A stretch of 64,000 nucleotides of DNA from Propionibacteriaceae bacterium (GTDB lineage: Bacteria > Actinomycetota > Actinomycetes > Propionibacteriales > Propionibacteriaceae): NCBI GenBank assembly GCA_016717345.1, contig JADKFR010000009.1:1-64000 (forward strand), written 5' to 3'. Position 1 is the first letter of the stretch; each line of letters begins with the position of its first letter. The notes below the pieces were generated by a model that was not told the DNA's origin, ran no database searches, and saw only the letters and a list, made by a program, of their open reading frames with translations. Shown in pieces: positions 42,209 to 49,265 of this stretch. Made by a program: the position numbers and the translations under genes.

Positions 42209-43776
42209 CCCTTCCCACCGACGAGGCCCAGCGACCCGTCCTGTGTCGGCATGCCGACGTGGTCGCCGCGGCCAACGATCCGGCCACCTTCTCCAGCGCG
42301 GTCTCCCGGTTCCTGCAGGTTCCCAACGGACTGGACGGGGAGGCCCACCGGGCGGCGAGGGAGTTGCTGGACCCCTTCTTCGCTCCCGACCGGATGGCTG
42401 CCGTCGAGCCGGTGCTGAGGGAAGTGGCGACGCGGCTGGTCTCCAGCCTGCCGTTCGGGCAGCCGGTGGACGCCGTCGATGACGTGGGAGCGCGGTTCGC
42501 CGTCCACGCCCAGTCGGCCTGGCTGGGTTGGCCCGCCGGTCTGGCCGAAGACCTGCTGGCCTGGATGGACGACAACCGGGCCGCCACCCGTTCCGGCGAT
42601 CTCGAACGCACCACAGAGGTGGCCGATCGGTTCGACGCCCTCATCCGCAGCCTCGTGGCGCCTCGGCGGGCAGCGGGCGCGCCCCACGACCTCACCACCG
42701 AGTTGGTCCAGCTGCGCGACGCGGAGGGTCACCTGCTCAGCGACGAGGTGCTGGTGTCGGTGCTGCGCAACTGGACGGGTGGAGATCTGGGCTCGCTGGC
42801 CCTGTGCACCGGCGTCGTGGCGCACTGGCTGGCCACCCATCCCGAGCACCAGGACGAGCTGGCCTCCGCGTCCGATGCCGAACTGGTGGCGGCCATCGAC
42901 GAGATCCTGCGGATGGACGACCCGTTCGTCTCCAACCGCCGGGTGACCACCGCTGAGACCGTCGTGGGCGGTGTGCCGCTGCCTGCCGGGGAGCAGGTGG
43001 TCCTGCACTGGACGGCCGCCAACCGCGATCCGGAGGTCTTCGGTGACCCGGACCGCTTCGACCCCCACCGCAACGCGGCGGCCAACCTGGTGTACGGGGT
43101 TGGGCCCCACGTCTGCCCCGGACGCCCGCTGGCCACCCTGGAACTGCGCGTTCTCACCCGCGAACTCCTGACGCGGGCCCGCCTCGAACCGGCGGCCGAA
43201 CCAGCCGAACGCGAGCAACCCCCGCTCGGTGGATTCGCCCGGGTCCCGCTCGTCCTCCGGCGACGCCTGCCGGCAGTCGCGGGCGAACCGCTACTGGCCA
43301 CCGTCATCACGGTCTCCGACGAGGTTGCCGCCGGTCTGGACGCAGACCGCGGCGGCCCGGTGGCCGAAGCGCTTCTCGCCGAAGCCGGCTGCGCCGTGAC
43401 GCGGACGGTGGTGCCCGACGACGAGGCCAGGCTCGAGGCCGCCATCACCGCGGCCATCGACGCCGGCTCGCGGTTCGTGATGACCTGTGGCGGGACGGGC
43501 ATCGGCCCGAAGGATCGCACCCCTGAGGTGGTCTGCCGGCTACTCAGCTTCGAGATGCCGGGGATCGCCGAGGAGATCCGGCGGCGCGGCATCGCCCACG
43601 CCAAGCCGGCCCTGGTCTCCCGCGAAGTGGCGGGCGCCATCGTGCCGGCCTCGGGCGCTCCGGTGTTCGTGGTGGCCGCTCCCGGATCCCGGGGCGGGGT
43701 GCGGGACGCGCTCGAGGTCGTGGGGCCGGTTCTGGGTTACGTGATCGAGCAATTGGACGGTGCCGGTCACGTCTGA
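42205..43776 (+). CDS. cytochrome P450-MoaB fusion protein
   Basis: This single 523-residue chain joins two unrelated domains. Residues about 1-355 are a compact P450. E233 and R236 form the ExxR pair (EILR), and the heme-binding loop is YGVGPHVCPG with C304 as thiolate. The I-helix segment reads TGGDLGS (from residue 191), so the acid is kept but the usual threonine for oxygen activation is missing. Residues about 363-523 are a MoaB/MogA domain with GGTGIGPKDRTPE. The GTG overlaps the narK stop, so it is the last gene of the nar operon. The MoaB part may serve cofactor synthesis. The P450 may handle NO or another nitrogen oxide, or something else. Both roles are inference. Confidence 0.85.
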   Translation: MTLPTDEAQRPVLCRHADVVAAANDPATFSSAVSRFLQVPNGLDGEAHRAARELLDPFFAPDRMAAVEPVLREVATRLVSSLPFGQPVDAVDDVGARFAVHAQSAWLGWPAGLAEDLLAWMDDNRAATRSGDLERTTEVADRFDALIRSLVAPRRAAGAPHDLTTELVQLRDAEGHLLSDEVLVSVLRNWTGGDLGSLALCTGVVAHWLATHPEHQDELASASDAELVAAIDEILRMDDPFVSNRRVTTAETVVGGVPLPAGEQVVLHWTAANRDPEVFGDPDRFDPHRNAAANLVYGVGPHVCPGRPLATLELRVLTRELLTRARLEPAAEPAEREQPPLGGFARVPLVLRRRLPAVAGEPLLATVITVSDEVAAGLDADRGGPVAEALLAEAGCAVTRTVVPDDEARLEAAITAAIDAGSRFVMTCGGTGIGPKDRTPEVVCRLLSFEMPGIAEEIRRRGIAHAKPALVSREVAGAIVPASGAPVFVVAAPGSRGGVRDALEVVGPVLGYVIEQLDGAGHV

Positions 43777-43780
43777 GGAT

Positions 43781-43786
43781 TAGAAT
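43781..43786 (+). promoter_or_regulatory. -10 element, leaderless start of kamA
   Basis: TAGAAT, a near-consensus -10, lies in the 16-base gap after the P450 fusion. The expected transcription start falls exactly on the GTG at 43793. This separates the aminomutase/synthetase pair from the nar operon. Confidence 0.5.
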
Positions 43787-43792
43787 TCCTAC

Positions 43793-44860
43793 GTGGGGGA
43801 ACAGCGTCCCAACGTGGTGATTCACGATCCTCAGGTCGTTACCCGACCTGAGCAATTGGCTGATCTCCCAGGCGTCAATCTGGACGAAGTCAGGCGCGTT
43901 CATGACGTGTTCCCGTTGCGCATCAGCAGCCATTACCTCAAGCTGCTCGAACAACCCGGCGATCCGCTCTGGCTGCAAGCCGTGCCGGATCTTCGTGAAT
44001 TGTCGGACGAGGGATTCAAGGATCCGCTGCATGAGGACGAGGACAGCCCCGTCCCCTACCTGACCCATCGTTATCCCGACCGGGCACTGCTGCGCGTGAC
44101 GGACTGCTGCGCGATGTACTGCCGCCACTGCACCCGTCGGTGGAAGATCGCCCACCCTGAGCCCGTCCCGCAGGAGATCATCCACCATGCGATCGACTAC
44201 ATCCGGGAGCACCCCCAGATCCGCGATGTGATCATTTCCGGCGGCGACCCCTTGATGCTGAGCGACCATGAATTGGAAGCAATCCTGACGGCCCTCAGGG
44301 CCATCCCCCACGTCGAGATCCTGCGGATCGGCACGCGCATTCCCGTGACGTTGCCGCAACGGGTGACGCCGGAATTGTGCGCCATGTTGCGCCGCTACCA
44401 TCCGCTGTACGTCAACACCCACTTCAACCACCCCAAAGAGGTCACCCCCGAATCCAGCCGGGCCTGCGAAATGCTGGCCGACGCCGGGATTCCGCTGGGC
44501 AACCAATCGGTGCTGCTCCGGGGAGTCAACGATGATCCGGCGGTGATGACGGAGCTGGTCCACAAGTTGCTGGCGATCCGGGTCCGTCCCTACTACCTCT
44601 TCCAGGCCGACCTCGTTCAGGGCACCAGCCACTTCCGCACGTCCGTCGCGGACGGCCTGGCCATCATCGAAGCCCTGCGTGGGCACACCAGCGGACTGGC
44701 GGTCCCTCATTACGTGATCGACGCCCCTGGGGGAGGCGGCAAGATCGCCCTGATACCGAACGCCGTGGTGGCCCAGACCGACGACGAGATCACCCTCCGC
44801 AACTACGCGGGCAACCTCTACACCTACCCGAGCCGGCCACCCGATGATGACCGGCCGTGA
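43793..44860 (+). CDS. kamA: lysine 2,3-aminomutase (radical SAM, PLP)
   Basis: This enzyme interconverts L-lysine and beta-lysine. The 355-residue protein has the radical-SAM cysteines C106, C110 and C113 (CAMYCRHC). The PLP lysine is K317 in PGGGGK. D273 (QADLV) and D310 (VIDAPGG) match the two aspartates that hold the side-chain amine in the clostridial enzyme. They argue for lysine rather than glutamate as substrate. CRHCTRRW differs from the CRYCFRR form of the EF-P modifying EpmB. The GTG start coincides with the predicted transcription start. Its end overlaps the start of the Pls-type synthetase by 17 bases, so its product is a likely substrate of that enzyme. Confidence 0.9.
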   Translation: MGEQRPNVVIHDPQVVTRPEQLADLPGVNLDEVRRVHDVFPLRISSHYLKLLEQPGDPLWLQAVPDLRELSDEGFKDPLHEDEDSPVPYLTHRYPDRALLRVTDCCAMYCRHCTRRWKIAHPEPVPQEIIHHAIDYIREHPQIRDVIISGGDPLMLSDHELEAILTALRAIPHVEILRIGTRIPVTLPQRVTPELCAMLRRYHPLYVNTHFNHPKEVTPESSRACEMLADAGIPLGNQSVLLRGVNDDPAVMTELVHKLLAIRVRPYYLFQADLVQGTSHFRTSVADGLAIIEALRGHTSGLAVPHYVIDAPGGGGKIALIPNAVVAQTDDEITLRNYAGNLYTYPSRPPDDDRP

Positions 44861-47800
44861 CGACACGCTGTGCCTGCACGATCTGTTCGAGGCCCAGGTC
44901 GACCGGGCCCCGGAGCGACCGGCGATCACCTTCGAGAACCAGACTCTGAGCTACCTGGAGCTGGACCGTCGCGCGAATCAGCTGGCGCACCATCTGCGCC
45001 GGCTGGGGGTGGCCGGCGGCGATCTGGTGGCCATCTACTTCGAGCGGTCCATCAACCCGATCCTGAGCATGCTGGCCTGCTTCAAGGCAGGGGCGGGTTA
45101 CGTTCCTCTGGATCCGATCTATCCGGTGGAGCGGATCCGGTTCATCCTTCAGGACGCCACCGTGGCGGCCGTCCTGACCGAGCAGGCACTCGCCGAGCAG
45201 GCCGTGGCCGCGTACAGCGGCACAGTTGTGGTGCTCGACCGGATCGCGGCGGACCTCGCCGACGAACCCGACACCCGGTTGCCCAGGACCGAGACCGGCG
45301 CGACGGCGAACCAGCTCGCCTATGTCATCTACACCTCCGGAACCACCGGGCGACCCAAAGGGGTGATGACCGAACACCGCAGCGTGGTGCATTTCGTGGC
45401 CGCGTTCAACCAGGCCTGCGACGTGACCGCCAAGGACCGCATGTATCAGGGCTTCTCGCCGACCTTCGACGGCTCCGTGGAAGAGACCTGGATGGCGTTC
45501 GCCCACGGCGCGACCCTGATTGTGGGGAACTCCGAAGTGGTGCGGATCGGCAGCGAGGTCGGGCGGCTGCTCAACGAGCAACAGGCGACCATCCTGTCGA
45601 CCGTCCCCACCATGCTGTCCACCATCGACGTGGATCTGCCGTCCGTCCGGCTGCTCATCGTCAGTGGCGAGGTCTGTACCTCAGATGTCGTGAAGCGGTG
45701 GGCAACCAGCGGCCGGAGCCTGCTCAACGTGTACGGCCCGACCGAGGCGACGGTGAACACCACCTGTTCCCCCTGCCGGCCGGACGAACCGATCACCATC
45801 GGACGCCCCTTGCCGGGGTATCTCACCTACCTGCTCGACGAGAGCATGCACCCCGTCCCTGACGGGACCCCCGGCGAGTTGTATATCGGCGGCCCGGGGC
45901 TGGCACGGGGCTATCTGAACCTTCCCGATCAGACGGCCCTGCGGTTCGTGCCGAACCCGATCGAGGCCTCCCGGGAGGAATCGCCGCGGCTGTACCGGAC
46001 GGGGGACCTCGCGCGAACCACCGACGACGGCGCGATCGAGTTCCTGGGCCGATTGGACGGGCAGGTCAAGGTCCGTGGGTTCCGCGTGGAGCTGGCCGAA
46101 ATCGAGGAGGTGCTGCGGGAGGATGCCCACGTGCTGGCGGCCGCAGCGACCGTCGTCGACCGCGGAGGCCCGCAACTGGCCGGCTTCGTGATCCTCGCCC
46201 CGGAGTCGGGGCCTTTGGATCGAGACGCCATCCTGGCGCGCCTGCGAAGCCGGCTGCCCGACTACATGGTGCCCGCCTTCCTGGACGTCCTGACGGAGTT
46301 CCCGACCCTGGCCAGCGGCAAGATCGATCGCCGGGCACTGCCGGCGCCGGTCGCAGCGCTGGTCCGGACGGCCCGCGAGATCATCCCCGCCAGCACCGAG
46401 TCGCAGCGGCAGATCCTCGGCATCTGGGAGCGGGTCCTCAAGGTGTCCCCGATCTCGGTGACGGACAACTTCTTCACCGATCTCGGCGGACATTCCCTGC
46501 TCGCGGGACAGACGGTGAGCGAGTTGCGCCGTGAGCTCGGACTCGAGGTCGCCGTCCGCGACGTGTACCGGTTCCCGACGGTGGCCCAACTCGCGGCCCA
46601 GTCGGCCCTCGCCGCCGCCACCGCGGAGCCCGTCCAACCCGCCCCGCCCTCCGCCCGGGAGGTCTTCGCCTCGGTGCCGTGGTGGACGCGCGGCACCGTG
46701 ACCCTGCTGCAGGCGCTTTCGATGTACCTGCTGTACTTCCTGACAGCCTGGCCGCTGCTGTTGATGGTGGGCCTGGTATTGGCTTTCCTGGCGGGTTGGA
46801 TCACCCTGGTGGACGGCATCCTGTGGCTGGTCGTGATCATCGTCCTGGCCTACCCGGCGATCCTCTTGCTGAGCGTGGCCTCCAAGTGGCTGCTGATCGG
46901 CCGGTACCGTCCCGGTCGGTACCCGCTGTGGAGCTTCTACTACTTCCGGTGGTGGCTGGTCGAACACCTTCAGTCCTCGGCCAATCCGGGCTGGATGTCG
47001 GGGACGCCGCTGTTGAATGTGTACTTCCGCCTGATGGGAGCCACCGTCGGGCCCGGCGCCCTGATCGACTCTCCGCACTGCAGCGCCTTCGACCTGGTCA
47101 GCATCGGACGCGATGCCGCGATCGGCGCCGATACCCACCTGCTCGGCTACCGGGTGGAGGACGGGATGCTCATCATCGGAGGGGTCTCCATCGGCGACGG
47201 CTGCTATGTGGGCATCCATTCGGCACTCGGCCTGAACTGCGCCATGGGGCGCGGTGCTCGGCTGGGGGACCTGTCGGTGCTGGGTGACGGCCAGTCCATT
47301 CCGGACGGGGAGTCCCGCTGCGGCTCACCCGCGGTCCCCGCAGCGGTCACGGTGCCGCACGTCACCGCCCGTCGACGCTGGACCTTCCTGTTCGGGCTGT
47401 TCCACCTCGTGGTGCTGAGCCTGCTCGACCTGCTGATGCTGATCGCCTCGCTCCCCTCCCTGGTGATCCTGGTGATCCCGATCCTCAACGGCAGCATGAT
47501 CGGGATCCTCGGGGCGATGCTCCTCGCTGGACCGCTGCAGGACCTGACCTTCTGCCTGATGTCGGCGGCCTATCGGGCTGTCGTGTGGCACCGACCGAAG
47601 CCGGGAGTCTTTCCCGTGGACAGCGTTCAGTACGTGCGCAAGTGGTCCGCCGACTTCCTCATGAGCCTCGGCCGCTCAGCCATGCTGCCCCTGTACACCA
47701 CGTTGTACCTGCCGCCCTGGTTCCGGCTGCTCGGGGCACGCATCGGACCCCGCGCCGAGTTGTCCACCGTCTGGCAGGTGAGCCCCGAGCTTCTGGACAT

Positions 47801-48773
47801 CGGCGAGGAGAGCTTCCTCGCCGACGGCGTGGTGATCGGCCGACGCCGGCTGTTCGCCGGCCACTGCCAGATCGCCGAGAACCGGATCGGGCGCCGCACC
47901 TTCGTCGGAAACAACGCACTGCTGCCGGTCGGCTCCTCGCTGGGGAGCAACTCCCTGCTCGGGGTCCTCTCGACCCCCTCCGCGGACGGGGTCGCCGAAG
48001 GCGACGGGATGGACTGGCTCGGATCACCGGCGTTCCGGCTGCCGTCCCGCTTGAAGGTCGGCGGCTTCACCGACGCGGTCACCTATCGGCCGTCGCGGCG
48101 GCTCTACGCGCTGCGGCTGGTGGTGGACGGGATCCGGATCGTGATGCCCGGGGTGATCAGCACCGGTGGCGTGGTCGGCTTTGTGTTGGCAGCCTTCGCC
48201 CTCTACCTCCGGTGGGGGCTGGTGCCGCTCATCCTGATGGTGCCCGTCCTCTCCTTCGCCATGGCGATGCTGGAATGCCTGGCGGTGGTGGCGATGAAGC
48301 TGGCGTTCATGGGCAGGTTCCGGCCCGTCATCAAGCCGCTGTGGTCGCTGTACGTCTGGGCGAACGAGGCGGTCAACGGATCGTACGAAACCATCGCCTC
48401 GGGAGCACTTGCCCCGCTTCTCGGGACCCCGTTCGTGGCGCCGTTCCTGCGGTTGTTCGGGTGCCGGATCGGGCGGCACGTCTTCATCGAATCGATTCTG
48501 TTCTCCGAGTTCGACCTCATCGAGGTCGGCGACTACGCCGCCCTCAATATCGGCTCGGTCCTGCAGACGCACCTCTTCGAGGACCGCATCATGAAGTCCT
48601 CCTACGTGAGGGTGGAGGCGGAGTGCTCGGTCGGCAACCACGCGGTCGTGCTCTATGACACGCTGCTGCAGTCGGGGTCGAAGGTGGCGCCGCTGTCGCT
48701 GGTCATGAAGGGCGAGATCCTGCCCCCGTCCACCAGGTGGGCCGGAATCCCGATCGGCGCCCACCAGGGTTGA
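44844..48773 (+). CDS. Pls-type membrane NRPS, partner of the aminomutase
   Basis: This 1309-residue homologue of epsilon-poly-L-lysine synthetase (about 1319 residues in Streptomyces) keeps the same order. The adenylation domain has YTSGTTGRPKG from residue 163, FDGSVEE, NVYGPTEAT, YRTGD and GKIDRRAL. The carrier domain has FFTDLGGHSLL with S551. Membrane segments and hexapeptide domains then alternate from about residue 620 to the end. It has neither condensation nor thioesterase domains. The overlap with kamA predicts use of beta-lysine, giving an oligo- or poly-beta-lysine or a beta-lysine-capped product. ATGs at 44844 and 44847 are equivalent. A stand-alone phosphopantetheinyl transferase at 7.1 kb could activate it. 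Substrate use is inferred. Confidence 0.88.
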   Translation: MMTGRDDTLCLHDLFEAQVDRAPERPAITFENQTLSYLELDRRANQLAHHLRRLGVAGGDLVAIYFERSINPILSMLACFKAGAGYVPLDPIYPVERIRFILQDATVAAVLTEQALAEQAVAAYSGTVVVLDRIAADLADEPDTRLPRTETGATANQLAYVIYTSGTTGRPKGVMTEHRSVVHFVAAFNQACDVTAKDRMYQGFSPTFDGSVEETWMAFAHGATLIVGNSEVVRIGSEVGRLLNEQQATILSTVPTMLSTIDVDLPSVRLLIVSGEVCTSDVVKRWATSGRSLLNVYGPTEATVNTTCSPCRPDEPITIGRPLPGYLTYLLDESMHPVPDGTPGELYIGGPGLARGYLNLPDQTALRFVPNPIEASREESPRLYRTGDLARTTDDGAIEFLGRLDGQVKVRGFRVELAEIEEVLREDAHVLAAAATVVDRGGPQLAGFVILAPESGPLDRDAILARLRSRLPDYMVPAFLDVLTEFPTLASGKIDRRALPAPVAALVRTAREIIPASTESQRQILGIWERVLKVSPISVTDNFFTDLGGHSLLAGQTVSELRRELGLEVAVRDVYRFPTVAQLAAQSALAAATAEPVQPAPPSAREVFASVPWWTRGTVTLLQALSMYLLYFLTAWPLLLMVGLVLAFLAGWITLVDGILWLVVIIVLAYPAILLLSVASKWLLIGRYRPGRYPLWSFYYFRWWLVEHLQSSANPGWMSGTPLLNVYFRLMGATVGPGALIDSPHCSAFDLVSIGRDAAIGADTHLLGYRVEDGMLIIGGVSIGDGCYVGIHSALGLNCAMGRGARLGDLSVLGDGQSIPDGESRCGSPAVPAAVTVPHVTARRRWTFLFGLFHLVVLSLLDLLMLIASLPSLVILVIPILNGSMIGILGAMLLAGPLQDLTFCLMSAAYRAVVWHRPKPGVFPVDSVQYVRKWSADFLMSLGRSAMLPLYTTLYLPPWFRLLGARIGPRAELSTVWQVSPELLDIGEESFLADGVVIGRRRLFAGHCQIAENRIGRRTFVGNNALLPVGSSLGSNSLLGVLSTPSADGVAEGDGMDWLGSPAFRLPSRLKVGGFTDAVTYRPSRRLYALRLVVDGIRIVMPGVISTGGVVGFVLAAFALYLRWGLVPLILMVPVLSFAMAMLECLAVVAMKLAFMGRFRPVIKPLWSLYVWANEAVNGSYETIASGALAPLLGTPFVAPFLRLFGCRIGRHVFIESILFSEFDLIEVGDYAALNIGSVLQTHLFEDRIMKSSYVRVEAECSVGNHAVVLYDTLLQSGSKVAPLSLVMKGEILPPSTRWAGIPIGAHQG

Positions 48774-48780
48774 GAGTCCG

Positions 48781-48798
48781 CCGGCCCGATCCGGCCGG
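48781..48798 (+). terminator. weak hairpin after the second Pls-type gene
   Basis: CCGGCC and GGCCGG pair around CGATCC, eight bases after the stop. No T-run follows, so it is a weak candidate. Confidence 0.3.
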
Positions 48799-48820
48799 TG
48801 TCGTAGAAACGGGGGGCAGC

Positions 48821-49249
48821 ATGTCAGTCGACGAGCAGGCCAAGCGGGTGCCTGGCGGGGTGTTGGCGCTGAGGACGCTCACCATGCCCAGGGACACCAA
48901 CCCCCACGGCGACATCTTCGGGGGCTGGATCCTGTCCCAGATGGACATCGCCGGGGGCCTGATGTCCTCGGAGGTCTCGAAAGGCCGGACGGTCACCGTC
49001 AGCGTGGATCACCTCACCTTCCGCCGTCCGGTTCGGATCGGGGACACCGTGTGTGTGTACGCCGAACTGCTGCGCGTCGGCAACTCCTCGCTGGACATCA
49101 AGCTCGAAGTGTGGGCCCGCCAACTCGTGGGCGCCTACGAGGCGGAGCGGCAACTGGTGACCGAAGGGGTGTTCCGCTACGTCGCCATCGATGAGGAAGG
49201 CAAGCCCCGCACCGTGGCGGACAACCCCGGCTTCTTCACCCGGAGCTGA
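48821..49249 (+). CDS. acyl-CoA thioesterase, hotdog fold
   Basis: This 142-residue protein has the YciA/ACOT pattern: MPRDTNPHGDIFGGWILSQMD with the active-site aspartate/asparagine region, then VSVDHLTFRRPVRIGD. It hydrolyses acyl-CoA thioesters in the cytoplasm. A GGGGGG stretch serves the ATG. It stands 47 bases after the synthetase gene and converges with the ATPase gene. A link to the synthetase is possible but not supported by more than position. Confidence 0.87.
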   Translation: MSVDEQAKRVPGGVLALRTLTMPRDTNPHGDIFGGWILSQMDIAGGLMSSEVSKGRTVTVSVDHLTFRRPVRIGDTVCVYAELLRVGNSSLDIKLEVWARQLVGAYEAERQLVTEGVFRYVAIDEEGKPRTVADNPGFFTRS

Positions 49250-49265
49250 GCCGGCGATCCAGCTC

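Noticed and set aside
43793..44860. EF-P lysylation factor EpmB or glutamate 2,3-aminomutase instead of lysine 2,3-aminomutase
   Set aside because: The cluster region is CAMYCRHCTRR, not the EpmB form, and the two substrate aspartates of the lysine enzyme are kept. There is no efp or epmA gene nearby.
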